A DNA stretch of 64,000 nucleotides from Anaerocolumna aminovalerica (GCF_900115365.1 NZ_FOWD01000019.1:19424-83423), one strand, 5' to 3'. Positions 1 through 10,685 are shown, counted from the first letter of the stretch. Notes: generated by a model from the letters alone, not told the origin. Made by a program: numbers and translations.

Positions 1-3000
1 ACTTCATCCAGTACACCAATTACTGTATACTTAGTTGACTTGATTTGGAGTGGCTATATAGAGATAAGAGGGAATGTAAATCTGATTATAGTTGGTGATG
101 TGTCTGTTAACAATGAAGTAACAACAGTACAAGTTACGGGAGCAAACATAAATATTAGCGGGCTTGATGGATTTGATACCCTTAGTTGTAATGCTATATA
201 TAATACAAATAAAATAAAAACTGGTGGCTATACCTTTAATCAGGTATATATTAAAAACATAATTGTAAACACTCAAAATGGGTTGGGTATAGGTGGTAGT
301 GGGAATGTAACTATTGAAGATAGTACAGTAAATGTTATAGGCGATACTGATATAAAAGATAATACAGTTAAAGATATTAATATATTTAATTCAAAAGCTT
401 CAAAATTAAATATTCATTTTAATAATAATGTAATAAGTAATTTAAATATTGCAAATAGTAAAATTTATGATTTAGGATTAGTTTATCAACGGGGATCTGC
501 ATCTTATTTTAAGGATAAATATTTAAATATAAGTAACTCCTATGTAAATGGTATGACATTTAGGCTTGCAGAGGGAAATGACGGAGATATCCGAAAACTT
601 GATGTTTGTTTAGAGAACTCTCATGTAGTTAATGTCAAGAGTATTGGTGCTTATTTTGGTGGGGCAAAAGGTATGTATATGGCTAGATTTACTGCAACCA
701 ATAGTACATTTATTGCACCATTAAATAAAGAGTCATATGCGCTAAGTTTTACTTCAACAGTTAATTATATTAATCACAGCAGCGTTGGTAATATACATGG
801 GAACTATAACATAGGAGGCACACCGGTTGACAATAATACCAGTGACATTTATTTGAAGAAGATAAGATTTAGAAACTTTGTAAATACCTATATATTAACT
901 ACATTTGAAGACGGTACAGTTTCTAAATTACTTACGGATGATAATGGGTATTTATATTTATATGTTCCTTATGGAAGTACAAAGTTATCATTTCAGGTAA
1001 CAGATGAGACAGGTTCTGCTAATTATGGTAATTATGAAGTTGAGTATGATTCAGTTAGTGGAGATGATACTGTTAACTCTTATGAACCAGTAGCTACAAA
1101 AGAGCCAACAGATATAGCTACACCCTATACTGATTCAGAAATTCAGTATTCTTATGACAAAAGTAATTGGAACAATGCAACTACAGATGCTGCAGGCTAC
1201 TTTAAGGCAGTTATTCCAGATGATGCAAACACTATTTATATTAAGTTATTAGACAAGACTAAATATGCCGTAATAATTGATGGAGTAGTAGGATCATTTT
1301 ATGATGAGGATCCTATTATAACAGATCAAAGTAATTGGGAACTTATTTTTGTAAAGGGTAAGCAGGGAACAATCTACGTTACTGCAAAACCTTTTACACA
1401 GGGAAATTCCTTAAACCACCAATGGTACAAAAATGGAGAAATACTTACCGGGAAAACCTCACCGGTATTAAATATACCAATGGTACAGGATTCAGATGCC
1501 GGTACCTATACCTGTATCATTGCAGAAAAAGACGGTAATTCTATTATGTCAAATCCGATTACTGTAACAGTTGAATCCGGACAGTTGGAAAAGGAAAAAG
1601 AGTTAGCGATTCTTTCTCAATCTGCTGGAAAAATATTAATAAAAGGATATTCTACAGAACTATATGTAAATGCAAGAGCATCCTTAAGCACAAGGGAATT
1701 AACCTTTAAATGGTATAAAGATGGAGCAGAACTCATTGGAGAAACGCAAAGCAGAGTAGTTTTAAATTCAGTAGATTTAGATGATTCAGGATCTTACATA
1801 TGCCGGGTATATGAAGGTACAGCTTATATTGATTCAGATCCAATTATGGTTATGGTAGAAAACAATCCACTGGAAGATGATATTACAAACCTGAATAATC
1901 TGGTGAATGATTTAACCAGGCAGGTGAGAGTACTAACAGAGCAATTAAATACTGCAAATGGAGATAAAATAGAATTACAAAATACTATTGACGGATTATA
2001 TAACCAAATAACAAATTATCAAAATCAAATTACGGAGTTACAGAGTAATATTATTGATTTAGAACAAGAACTTAAACAGGCTAATGGGAACAATGAAATC
2101 TTGATTCTGACTATTCAAGAGCTGAATAATCAGATTAACCTCTTAAACCAACAGATTGTATCCTTGCAATCAGACTTAGAGGATGCCAATTCAGAAAAGT
2201 CTGTTCTACAAATTACCATTATAGATTTAAACTACGAAATTATTAATTTAAATAGTCAGGTCAGTCTTTTGGAAGAAAAACTTTCAGCCTGCCAGGAAGA
2301 AAATACACAGTTGCTAATTCAAATAACTGATCTCCAGAATACCATATTTGGCTTGGAAAATAATATTACAGATCTTGAAAAGGGAATAGAAGCTTTGAAT
2401 GACAGTAATAGAGTCTTACAGGAACAACTTGATATAGCCAAGAATTCTATAACAACATTAAATTCATTCTTGTTCTTAATCAAAAGTGAATTAGGAGTGG
2501 TTGATGATGATGAAATTATTCCGGCTATAAAGCAGTTAAAAGCTCAGTTACTACAGGAAGAAGGCAATAATATTTTACTCCGGCAGCAGGTGAAGGAATT
2601 AGATAAAGAGCTTATTACGGCAAGAGAGAATAATTCAGTTCTGGTTGAAAAATTGCAGGAATTAGTGAAGTTAGTTGGTTCAAAGGATGAAGATGGAATA
2701 AAAGAGAAAATTAATGAGTTACAGGTTACGCTTTTAGAGTCGGAAGTAACAATAACTAAACTACAAAAAGAGAAGAATGATCTACTTACCAGACTTCATG
2801 AAACGGAGAACCTAAATAAGGAATTACAGCAAAGAATTGATGAATTGTTAATAATATCTGGTGAAGATGGGGCAGAATTAAAAAAACAGATTCTGGATAT
2901 AACCAGTCAGATCAATAAGATGATGGAAAGTAATAATAACCTACAAAACTCTATAAAAAATTTAAATTCCAAGATTTCCGAGTTGAACGCTGAAAAGTCT

Positions 3001-4320
3001 ACCTTAGAGAGTAAAATTGTAAGATTAGAAACTCTTTTAGACACTGCCAACAGTACCATAGATGAACTAAGAGAGCAGCTGGCGGATCTGGCCGCCGGTA
3101 AGACAATCCTGGAAAATGAGAACACTGCATTAAAAAAAGAAATTGAGAGACTGAAACAGTTGTTAGCAAACAATAGTAGTTCAGGAGGCAATAGCAATTC
3201 AGGAAGCGGAAGCAATTCAGGAGGCAGCAGCAATTCAGGAAGCAATTCAGAAGGAAGCAGTAATTCAGGAAGTGGAATCTCAAGAAGCGAAAGCAGTTGT
3301 GTTAATTCAAGCAGCTCAAAAAAAGAAAAGGAATTGCAGAATAAGTTGGATGAAGCTTTTAAGGAACTGGAAAATGTGAAGAACGAATTGGAAGATTTAA
3401 AAAAAATAAAAGATGATGCCGCTGCAGAAAAAGGCTCAGATGAAACAAGTTCCGGAAAAACAGGTATTAAGATTCCTGAAAATGCCGTAATAGTATTACC
3501 CAAAGAAGAGGTAAAGGAACCTGTAATAAAAGAATACGCAGATAACCTTATTGCCCAAGATAAAATAGTTGCCCAAGAAGGCTGGGAGATAGCCCCTGCC
3601 TTGGAAGATGAATGGACGAAGGAAATTAATCTTATTCAGGTCATAGGAACCTCCAACACAGAAAATGACATTATTGACTTTAACTTTTATGCACGTAAAG
3701 AAGAGAAACCGGAGCAGGTTTATAATTACTCAGTAATGGCAAAGAAACCTTCAGCCATTCCTAATTTTACAATGGAGAAAGTAATATATTTAGGAAACAA
3801 TTTTAAACTAAATGTAACGAATGTTACAGAAAATACAAAGGTCGTATATAAAACATTAGATGATAGCATAGCTGCGGTTAACAGCAAGGGTATTATTACA
3901 CCTAAAAAATCCGGTAGAACAACAATTATTGGTACAGTATATAAGAAAGGTGTTCCATATCGATTTACCATTAAGGTAACAGTAAAAGACCAAGAAAGAG
4001 TAACTTCCAATCTAAAAGAACAAACAATTCAAACAGCCTCTTCCGAACCAGTGCTGGTAGTTTATAAATTAGTCTATAAGGATAGTACTATCAAGGTAAA
4101 TATAAATGGATATGCAGATGAAGCAGTTATATCTTACATTAGTTCTGATTCAACAATTGCCACAGTAAACCAAGAGGGTATGATTACAGGAATTAAAAAA
4201 GGAAAGGCAACGATTACTGCAACTATTGTGCAAAACAATAAAATATATAATTATATTTTAATTGTTAGAGTAGATGACGGAACCGCTGATACAACTGTAA
4301 GTGACTATCTTATTTTATAA
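1..4320 (+). CDS. Giant cell-surface protein with Ig-like, coiled-coil and BIG2 domains (5' partial)
   Basis: The reading frame is open from the first base of the window, so the N-terminus lies outside it and at least 1439 residues are present. The first ~420 residues are Asn/Ser/Ile-rich and repetitive, like a beta-helix or stalk. Two Ig-like folds follow (around residues 455-525 and 535-620), each with a Trp-Tyr pair and a DxGxYxC motif. Residues ~625-1055 are a long coiled coil, 1058-1107 are a Ser/Gly/Asn linker, then comes a short second coil. Two BIG2-type repeats lie at ~1250-1330 and ~1345-1425. No sortase motif or membrane anchor is visible at the C-terminus. The architecture suggests a long extracellular adhesin or stalk. 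The next gene begins 61 bases later on the same strand, so co-transcription is likely. The exact function is unknown. Confidence 0.8.
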   Translation, partial: TSSSTPITVYLVDLIWSGYIEIRGNVNLIIVGDVSVNNEVTTVQVTGANINISGLDGFDTLSCNAIYNTNKIKTGGYTFNQVYIKNIIVNTQNGLGIGGSGNVTIEDSTVNVIGDTDIKDNTVKDINIFNSKASKLNIHFNNNVISNLNIANSKIYDLGLVYQRGSASYFKDKYLNISNSYVNGMTFRLAEGNDGDIRKLDVCLENSHVVNVKSIGAYFGGAKGMYMARFTATNSTFIAPLNKESYALSFTSTVNYINHSSVGNIHGNYNIGGTPVDNNTSDIYLKKIRFRNFVNTYILTTFEDGTVSKLLTDDNGYLYLYVPYGSTKLSFQVTDETGSANYGNYEVEYDSVSGDDTVNSYEPVATKEPTDIATPYTDSEIQYSYDKSNWNNATTDAAGYFKAVIPDDANTIYIKLLDKTKYAVIIDGVVGSFYDEDPIITDQSNWELIFVKGKQGTIYVTAKPFTQGNSLNHQWYKNGEILTGKTSPVLNIPMVQDSDAGTYTCIIAEKDGNSIMSNPITVTVESGQLEKEKELAILSQSAGKILIKGYSTELYVNARASLSTRELTFKWYKDGAELIGETQSRVVLNSVDLDDSGSYICRVYEGTAYIDSDPIMVMVENNPLEDDITNLNNLVNDLTRQVRVLTEQLNTANGDKIELQNTIDGLYNQITNYQNQITELQSNIIDLEQELKQANGNNEILILTIQELNNQINLLNQQIVSLQSDLEDANSEKSVLQITIIDLNYEIINLNSQVSLLEEKLSACQEENTQLLIQITDLQNTIFGLENNITDLEKGIEALNDSNRVLQEQLDIAKNSITTLNSFLFLIKSELGVVDDDEIIPAIKQLKAQLLQEEGNNILLRQQVKELDKELITARENNSVLVEKLQELVKLVGSKDEDGIKEKINELQVTLLESEVTITKLQKEKNDLLTRLHETENLNKELQQRIDELLIISGEDGAELKKQILDITSQINKMMESNNNLQNSIKNLNSKISELNAEKSTLESKIVRLETLLDTANSTIDELREQLADLAAGKTILENENTALKKEIERLKQLLANNSSSGGNSNSGSGSNSGGSSNSGSNSEGSSNSGSGISRSESSCVNSSSSKKEKELQNKLDEAFKELENVKNELEDLKKIKDDAAAEKGSDETSSGKTGIKIPENAVIVLPKEEVKEPVIKEYADNLIAQDKIVAQEGWEIAPALEDEWTKEINLIQVIGTSNTENDIIDFNFYARKEEKPEQVYNYSVMAKKPSAIPNFTMEKVIYLGNNFKLNVTNVTENTKVVYKTLDDSIAAVNSKGIITPKKSGRTTIIGTVYKKGVPYRFTIKVTVKDQERVTSNLKEQTIQTASSEPVLVVYKLVYKDSTIKVNINGYADEAVISYISSDSTIATVNQEGMITGIKKGKATITATIVQNNKIYNYILIVRVDDGTADTTVSDYLIL

Positions 4321-4381
4321 AAGCAAGACTTTACCTATCCTTATGAACATAGGGATAGGTAATATTGAAAAGAGGGAAAAC

Positions 4382-4897
4382 ATGAATGCATTTAGTAAGA
4401 TAATAGCAATTATAATAACTGTTATTCTCTTGTTCCTAACTCCTGTGTTATATATGGCTCAAAAGCAGGATATTATCAGCCAAAGTTATGTTTCTAATGA
4501 AACAACAAAGTTTATTGACAGCATCAAAAATAGTGGGTACATAAGCCCGGAGATATATATGGATTTCGTGAAGAAAATAGACGCTACGAATAACCTGTAT
4601 AATATAGAAATAGTACATTCACATAAGGTGGTAGAGCCTCTATATGATGAAAATACAGGTACTTTCCTGGAAGACTATGATACATACTATTATAATACCT
4701 ATCAAGATGAAATATTAGAAGTATTTGATCAAGGAAAAGACTATGAATTCTTTCAAGGGGATTATATATCCATTATTGTTAAGAATCGTACCAAGACAAT
4801 AGCCACCAGGCTGATGGAACTTTTCTATTCATCTGATATTCCTGATGAACAGATATTAATTACATATGGAGGAGTGATCCGTGATGAAATGGACTAA
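4382..4897 (+). CDS. Small membrane-anchored protein, Flp/Tad-pilus-locus type
   Basis: This 171-residue protein has one N-terminal hydrophobic segment (about residues 4-24) and a soluble extracytoplasmic remainder. I chose the ATG at 4382 because an AGAGGG ribosome-binding site precedes it and the hydrophobic segment then sits at the very N-terminus. An upstream in-frame start at 4301 would add a non-hydrophobic leader overlapping the preceding gene. The pattern (TM segment, then FIDSIKNSGYIS and a His-Lys-Val region) resembles uncharacterised proteins I associate with clostridial Flp/Tad pilus clusters, possibly pseudopilin-like. That link rests on recalled family resemblance only. It overlaps the next gene by 14 bases, which indicates translational coupling. 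Confidence 0.7.
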   Translation: MNAFSKIIAIIITVILLFLTPVLYMAQKQDIISQSYVSNETTKFIDSIKNSGYISPEIYMDFVKKIDATNNLYNIEIVHSHKVVEPLYDENTGTFLEDYDTYYYNTYQDEILEVFDQGKDYEFFQGDYISIIVKNRTKTIATRLMELFYSSDIPDEQILITYGGVIRDEMD

Positions 4898-5870
4898 TCT
4901 TGCAATAGTTTTCTTCCTCTTAGAAATTTCTTTATTTATCATTCTGGATATGAGAGTTTTCAATCTAACGGCGGTTGTAAATCAGAAAGTGGAATATAAC
5001 AAAGCATTGGATAGTGCAATTGATGATAGTGTAATAAATTTGGTAGAAGTGGACAGGCAAAGAAAACTGGTACTAAATAAAGAAAAAGCAGTAGAACAAT
5101 TCTATCAATCTTTGTATGCTAATTTCGGAGCCATGGGAAATCCCAGCCTGGAGAAAACATTGAAAGGATATGTACCTGTTATCCTTGTAACAGATAAGGA
5201 GGGATTTTATCTTTTTTATTTTGACTCTTATCAATCAGGAAAAGAAACTTATCTCACACAACGTTGGAGTGAAAAACAACCTTATGCATATGAAATAAGT
5301 AACTATATTATTAATTTTACTTTAGATACCTATCTTACTGTATATGATAAAAATACCCATCAGCTATATGAGGGAGAATATAAAGATCTAGAGGGCCTGT
5401 TTCAAGATACCTTTTTAGCAGAAGAAGAAACCTTCCACATAGTTAGAAGAAATACCATTATTTCATCTATTGAAGAAAAAATGGACAAATATATTAATAA
5501 CTATAATAACATAGCCAAGCAATTTGGAATCACCTATCAATTTTGGCTGCCGGAGATAGATAAAACGGATTGGTATAGAACCATAGACGACATTAGCATG
5601 TTGGTATTGTTTCAAGGATATCCCTATCATTTTGCCGGCACAGATACCTATAACCGTTATGCTATAGGTGGAGCCAGAATAAAAAAGTCTAGAGTTTACT
5701 ATATAACAGAGGAGGATGGAAGGAAGCTTTATCACAGATCTGATTGTGCTCATATAAGTAATAGCGCTAATACAACAGCTTATTTTACTTGTGAAGAATG
5801 TGCATTTGAAGGGGCATATCCTTGCGCAGCAATACTTAACAGGAATGAATACGGTGGAAGAATCCCATAG
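4884..5870 (+). CDS. Membrane-anchored protein with C-terminal Cys-rich metal-site-like motif
   Basis: This is a 328-residue protein with an N-terminal membrane segment (residues ~5-25) and a long extracytoplasmic domain. Either GTG (4881) or ATG (4884) could start it; the GGAGGAG site at 4868-4874 suits both, and ATG is preferred. Near the C-terminus there is a cluster HRSDCAHI, then FTCEEC, then PCAAI, reminiscent of the small Cys/His motif seen at the ends of some nucleases and Ada-like domains, so it may bind zinc or form disulphides. It follows and overlaps the 4382 gene and probably belongs to the same surface-appendage operon. The function is not known. No transcription terminator separates it from its upstream neighbours. 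Confidence 0.7.
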   Translation: MKWTNLAIVFFLLEISLFIILDMRVFNLTAVVNQKVEYNKALDSAIDDSVINLVEVDRQRKLVLNKEKAVEQFYQSLYANFGAMGNPSLEKTLKGYVPVILVTDKEGFYLFYFDSYQSGKETYLTQRWSEKQPYAYEISNYIINFTLDTYLTVYDKNTHQLYEGEYKDLEGLFQDTFLAEEETFHIVRRNTIISSIEEKMDKYINNYNNIAKQFGITYQFWLPEIDKTDWYRTIDDISMLVLFQGYPYHFAGTDTYNRYAIGGARIKKSRVYYITEEDGRKLYHRSDCAHISNSANTTAYFTCEECAFEGAYPCAAILNRNEYGGRIP

Positions 5871-5921
5871 AATGTTTTTATTATCAGTAAGGTTTACAAA
5901 TGTATTCATGTAAAAGAATCC

Positions 5922-5950
5922 TAGATTTTGGATAATATAAATGTTATAAT
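5922..5950 (+). promoter_or_regulatory. Candidate promoter for the 5983 gene
   Basis: A perfect TATAAT lies at 5945-5950, 17 bases downstream of a weak -35 (TAGATT, 3/6). It stands 33 bases before the start of the SLH-like gene. The -10 is clear but the -35 is poor. Confidence 0.35.
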
Positions 5951-5982
5951 ATGGATATATTTTTTGAAGGGAGATAAATAAA

Positions 5983-7203
5983 ATGAAGAACAAAGGGATG
6001 AAACTATTATTAATTCTAATTATTTTAACAACCACTTTATTAAGTCCATTTAAGGTAAAAGCTGAAACAAATTATGTAAAAATAGAGACTTTCATAAGAC
6101 AATTGGTACAAGCTATGAAGTTAGATGTAGATTCTACCGTCAAAGAGCCATATATTGACGCAGCACTAAAAGCAGGTATATTAAAATCAGATCAATTTAC
6201 TGACTATGAAGGATATATTACTACTACGGATGCAGCTGTTCTTCTTAATAGAGCAGATGAATATCTAAATAAAAGCTCATTAGATGAAAAACTTTACAAA
6301 GCGGTTTTAGAAAACCGTATTTCTGACATTAAACAGATTCCCAAAGAGAAAAGAGGGGATGTTGCCAAAGTTGTTGCGAAAGGCATTATTAAGGGATATA
6401 GCAACGGTAAATACATACAGAACAGATCCTTTAAGGGGAATGAATACTTTACAAAAACAGATGCAAAGGTAACATTAATCCGGCTAATGAATCCATCTAA
6501 AAGGGCAAAGCTTAGTCCGGATGGCCGATTAATAAGAACTACTAATCTTCCTAAAAATGCAAAAGATTATGAATATATCCTGGAGAGTTTTCCAAATTCT
6601 TTTTATGAAAAGAAGTTTAGTTACCAACGTAAAAAATATTATTACGAACCCAAGGAACTAGTAGATTATGCTAGCCCTGTTAAAGTGGTTGGAACAATGC
6701 GTAGTTTGACGGTTGTAGATGGAAAGATGATTTATTTAAATGATTGGACTGATAAGGTAAGATTAAATCTTTCCACACGTTTGAATGTGGATTATAGGAC
6801 TATTGATAATACTTGGTTAAATAATCTTAGCAGTACTTATTACCTTTTTGAAAAGGCTGATTTGGATAAACCATTATTCGATGACATCAAGGAATATATT
6901 GCCTTTGTTAAAAAGAACAAAGTGAAAATTGAGAGCGAAATAATTGCTGTGGAACCATCAACGTTATATTATTCAGACTATTATTACATGAGGGTTTACG
7001 CAAAGTTTAAAGTTACTTCACCTAATTTTGATAAAGTCAAAAAGGATATCATATTTTATAATTATGTATCTGATACCAAACCACTAGTAGAAGGTAAATG
7101 GATGGAGTGCGTTTTTGATGTTAGAATAGCTACTAGAAATGGTAGCAGTAATGGTAGGGATTACGCAGTCCGAGCAGAGAATATAGTCGTATACGCAGAT
7201 TAA
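5983..7203 (+). CDS. Secreted SLH-like domain protein
   Basis: The 406-residue protein begins with a signal peptide (Lys-rich start, hydrophobic core, KAEA cleavage region near residue 27). The first ~165 residues show three degenerate S-layer-homology-like units. The clearest is around residues 125-165, with GIIKGYSNGKY followed by TKTDAKVTLIRL. The remaining ~240 residues are a Tyr/Lys-rich domain that I do not recognise. Export and attachment to secondary cell-wall polymer are inferred from SLH biology. The start has a good GAAGGGAG ribosome-binding site. It is 10 bases upstream of the next secreted protein gene, so the two are surely co-transcribed and may act together on the cell surface. 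Confidence 0.75.
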   Translation: MKNKGMKLLLILIILTTTLLSPFKVKAETNYVKIETFIRQLVQAMKLDVDSTVKEPYIDAALKAGILKSDQFTDYEGYITTTDAAVLLNRADEYLNKSSLDEKLYKAVLENRISDIKQIPKEKRGDVAKVVAKGIIKGYSNGKYIQNRSFKGNEYFTKTDAKVTLIRLMNPSKRAKLSPDGRLIRTTNLPKNAKDYEYILESFPNSFYEKKFSYQRKKYYYEPKELVDYASPVKVVGTMRSLTVVDGKMIYLNDWTDKVRLNLSTRLNVDYRTIDNTWLNNLSSTYYLFEKADLDKPLFDDIKEYIAFVKKNKVKIESEIIAVEPSTLYYSDYYYMRVYAKFKVTSPNFDKVKKDIIFYNYVSDTKPLVEGKWMECVFDVRIATRNGSSNGRDYAVRAENIVVYAD

Positions 7204-7213
7204 GAGGGATAAT

Positions 7214-10200
7214 ATGAATAAAAGAAATTTGTTTACTAGAATATTTACTTTACTATGCATTGTAATAATGGTACTGCCAAGTAATAAAATTATGGCAGTA
7301 GAAAGTAAACCACCGGTTGAAATTGTAGATGGCATGTTTAAGTTCACTACCACGGATACAAAAGCCACAACATCTATCACATGGAAAACGGTTGGGTTTA
7401 ATATTTGTAGAGTTAAAACAGCAGATCCCCTAAGCGTACCACATGCACGGATGATGTTAGACGATAAATATAAAAATGAAGAGCCAACAGGTGATGGTAA
7501 AATAGAGGTTACTTTTACTATACCCAAAGAACTTGTTAATCAGGCTTTAGAAAAATTTGATTACGATCCAATAAAAGAAAAAGATTTGCTATACTTTAAT
7601 GGAATCATTCAGGTATATCATGGAACTAAACCTGTAGGGGAAGAGCATGAAACAAGGTTTTCCATTGAAGCTGCAGAAGATTGGAAAAATACTGATGATT
7701 TTGCTGATAGATTTAATGTACCTGTAGAATTCGATCCAGATCCAACGCCGCAACCAGTTAAAATAGAACGTTTACTATATCGTAGCGATGGTAACCATAT
7801 ATCTTATGATACAAAAGATTATGAGGCACGACCGGAACGTACTCTATTTTCAACAAATTATTCCGGTGGTTTAGATAGTAATGGGAGAGAAACAGCAACA
7901 ATTGATGGTAAGATTGAATACAATGGTGAAACTCATTATCTCTATCGTGTTTACTATCATAATATGGGAGACGCTCCACCACGAAAAGTACTTGGTAACC
8001 GAAAGGCTGCCATTAATCCAAATTTTGATTATAATGGCTGGGTATCGGAACTGTCCTATGTTAGGAATAGAGAATTCTTAGTTAGAGCCGGTGGACTTAA
8101 AGTAGTTGCCATGTACAGGCGAATGCCTAAAGAAAATCCAGATCCCGGAGGTACAGATACCAAAATAAAACAATACGAAGTTGTTGATCCTACAGCGGTA
8201 ATAGCTGCTGATAGCAGGAGAAATGAACAATATGAAGTAACGGATGGTATACCGGGAACAGAATCCGTGTATGTGAATGCCTTTACAAGTAAGTACATAG
8301 CAGGTTCCACATTTATAAGAAAATACGGAAAAAAGACTTACAATGTAAGTGTTAAAAAGACCTACACTTTAACATGGACAGAGACTGATACAAAGACAAA
8401 GGAACCAATTCCGAAAGAATCAGTACGAACAGTAACTTATCAATACCCGGTGCAAAGGGAATATTCCTATTGGATAATATCAGCTCTTGGTGTATATGGG
8501 ATTAATAATGCTGTAATTGAAAATACTGCATTACCGGGAGGAAGTGTAACTCTAACCCCAAGTGGTTATAGTCCTCCTACAGTATCCTATAATCATAGTG
8601 GAAGTGAATCTGACCATATAGTAGAACCTAATATAAAGGTTGTTACGGTACCGTCTCAAACAATATCCGGTGACAGTGTAGAGCCTTCCATTCCTTCAGA
8701 GAATTTTAAGGCAGAGGCAGAGAAAAGCGTAGATAAAATCAAATGTAAAAATGACAGTTTGGTATTTAATGGTGAAACTATCATGTCTCCTTCAGTAAAA
8801 GAGGAAAAGACAGATGAACCCAAAGACATACCTTCTGGATTAGAGCATGTCGGAGAGAATGTTTTGTTTAAATCTAATATTGTAATACCGGGTACAAAAG
8901 CCAACGGTGATTATTATTCTTCGGCTACAGTAACCTATAAACCGATTACAGAATTGAACCCGGATGAAGTAGAAACTACATACGAGGTAGATTACGTAAA
9001 CAATGTTGTTGTACATACCCCTACTGTATGTGATGCTCAAATAGAAGATAAGTATAAAGACAATCAGATGATAAATCCGGACAGAGTAAGGGCATCTTTA
9101 GTCCTAGACAGACCCTTTTATGTTACTTTACCAACAACCGGCTCACATAGATTTATAAAAGGCTATCAGTATAGAGACTATGGAAAGTATATAGCAGATA
9201 GAGAAGTAAAGTTTCCATTTGACGTGTACCGTGGTTCTTCTGTTAATGGAACCTTTGTTCCGAAAAACACCTGGACAGGTGTCGGAGAAAACACACTATT
9301 TTATTTACCTACCTGGGTAACAGAAGGAAAATATACCATAGACTTTAGAAGTACTGCTATTAATGCTTATACCAATTCCGGAACGAATAAAACGGAAACA
9401 CTGGCCAATCTACAATTAAATAATTATTTGGCAACCGATACTGTAGATGTGGAAGTGTCAGGAAGAATCTATGGTTTATATCTCTATGACATATCGGATT
9501 ATCCAATATGGGAAAATGTATTTCGCTCTACCGGTTCATTAAAGCTTAGTGGTTTTAAATATAGGGTAGGTGATAAGGATCAAAATGGTAACAGTAATGG
9601 TCAAAATAAAAAATATACTCTGACTTTAGTAAATGGATCGCATCCGGAGATTAAAAATCTTGGAGTTATAAAGACCGGATATGCAACCAGGTTTTCACTT
9701 AAAACAGTAGGAACCATGTACGGTAAGAATGATTATATCCGTATTAAACCAACTTTCTATTATGTAGATGGCAAGGGTAAAAACAGGCAGGAAGTAGATA
9801 TTTACTATACTGAAACCTTTAATGGCAAAAAGAATGTAATGGTTAAAACAGGAAGCACTTTGGATTTAAAAAACAATAAATCATTATATACCGGTGATAA
9901 ATATCTTTCTATTCCGGAACAAGAATTAAAGCAAACAGCTTATTTTGAAGGAATATCACTAAAGAAATGGAAAGCTCAAAAAGAAAATCTGTTTACTTAT
10001 AAAAATATTACGATTCCTCCAAGTCTTAGAACCTTTGTAGGGTATGTAAAAAGTCTTCCTTCTACAGTAACAGAAGAAATGGTGGCAAAAAGTGTCCAAA
10101 ACTGGTATGGGGAATATTATTTACCTAGTGAAGTTTATATTGTACCAAAAGGCTTTGACATTTTGGAGCATATTAAAAAAAATGGGCCTATTACCTATAA

Positions 10201-10459
10201 GGAGGATTTTTGGTTAAAGAATGGGTATGTTATTGTTAATTTCGATATTGAAACCATACAGAAGGGGAAGAAACACTTAAGCTACATCAATGCTGATAAC
10301 GCAGCTCAGGGTTACTGTAATATGTGGAAAAAAGAAGGTTATCAGTATGAAAAGAAAGATTATAAAGGCAACCTATTTCAATTTTCAGATGGCGATTATA
10401 TTATGTATTATACAAATAAATCTGCGGCAAAAGATTATATATCTTCAGGAACACATTGA
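7214..10459 (+). CDS. Very large secreted protein of unknown function (possibly DUF5704-type)
   Basis: This 1081-residue protein starts with a signal peptide ending near residue 29 (KIMAVES). A short Pro/Asp linker (DPDPTPQP) lies near residue 177. The rest is beta-rich, with many Tyr, Thr and Gly residues, and has no catalytic motif that I can see. It resembles large secreted proteins found next to SLH proteins in clostridial surface loci; I recall such proteins carrying DUF5704, but this has not been checked. The start has an AGAGGG site 7 bases upstream. It is the last gene of the surface locus. No strong intrinsic terminator is seen directly after it, so transcription might run toward the toxin locus. 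Confidence 0.7.
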   Translation: MNKRNLFTRIFTLLCIVIMVLPSNKIMAVESKPPVEIVDGMFKFTTTDTKATTSITWKTVGFNICRVKTADPLSVPHARMMLDDKYKNEEPTGDGKIEVTFTIPKELVNQALEKFDYDPIKEKDLLYFNGIIQVYHGTKPVGEEHETRFSIEAAEDWKNTDDFADRFNVPVEFDPDPTPQPVKIERLLYRSDGNHISYDTKDYEARPERTLFSTNYSGGLDSNGRETATIDGKIEYNGETHYLYRVYYHNMGDAPPRKVLGNRKAAINPNFDYNGWVSELSYVRNREFLVRAGGLKVVAMYRRMPKENPDPGGTDTKIKQYEVVDPTAVIAADSRRNEQYEVTDGIPGTESVYVNAFTSKYIAGSTFIRKYGKKTYNVSVKKTYTLTWTETDTKTKEPIPKESVRTVTYQYPVQREYSYWIISALGVYGINNAVIENTALPGGSVTLTPSGYSPPTVSYNHSGSESDHIVEPNIKVVTVPSQTISGDSVEPSIPSENFKAEAEKSVDKIKCKNDSLVFNGETIMSPSVKEEKTDEPKDIPSGLEHVGENVLFKSNIVIPGTKANGDYYSSATVTYKPITELNPDEVETTYEVDYVNNVVVHTPTVCDAQIEDKYKDNQMINPDRVRASLVLDRPFYVTLPTTGSHRFIKGYQYRDYGKYIADREVKFPFDVYRGSSVNGTFVPKNTWTGVGENTLFYLPTWVTEGKYTIDFRSTAINAYTNSGTNKTETLANLQLNNYLATDTVDVEVSGRIYGLYLYDISDYPIWENVFRSTGSLKLSGFKYRVGDKDQNGNSNGQNKKYTLTLVNGSHPEIKNLGVIKTGYATRFSLKTVGTMYGKNDYIRIKPTFYYVDGKGKNRQEVDIYYTETFNGKKNVMVKTGSTLDLKNNKSLYTGDKYLSIPEQELKQTAYFEGISLKKWKAQKENLFTYKNITIPPSLRTFVGYVKSLPSTVTEEMVAKSVQNWYGEYYLPSEVYIVPKGFDILEHIKKNGPITYKEDFWLKNGYVIVNFDIETIQKGKKHLSYINADNAAQGYCNMWKKEGYQYEKKDYKGNLFQFSDGDYIMYYTNKSAAKDYISSGTH

Positions 10460-10600
10460 TTCAACCAATCTAAGTTTGTCCCTTTTTCAATTACACTCCC
10501 CAATATAAAATCATATTCAACAATAGTAAAAATATTCCTTAAGTTACTCTTAATCTTTGGTGACGAAATACTTAAGATTGAGAATAAATGTAAAAACTAC

Positions 10601-10629
10601 TTCCAAATTTGCCAAATATTTGCTATAAT
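10601..10629 (+). promoter_or_regulatory. Promoter of the type I toxin mRNA
   Basis: An extended -10 (TGCTATAAT, hexamer 10624-10629) lies 17 bases after a weak -35 (TTCCAA, 10601-10606). Predicted transcription start is near 10636, at the beginning of the AAGCAATCAG sequence shared with the antisense RNA. Confidence 0.65.
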
Positions 10630-10685
10630 TAACATAAGCAATCAGATACTGGGTGATTTTCTCTCCTTAAAAGGGGTGATGGTTT

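Noticed and set aside
3000..3500. Long minus-strand open frames rich in Leu/Ser opposite the giant surface protein
   Set aside because: They mirror the Ser/Gly/Asn linker and coiled-coil codons of the real gene and have no ribosome-binding sites.
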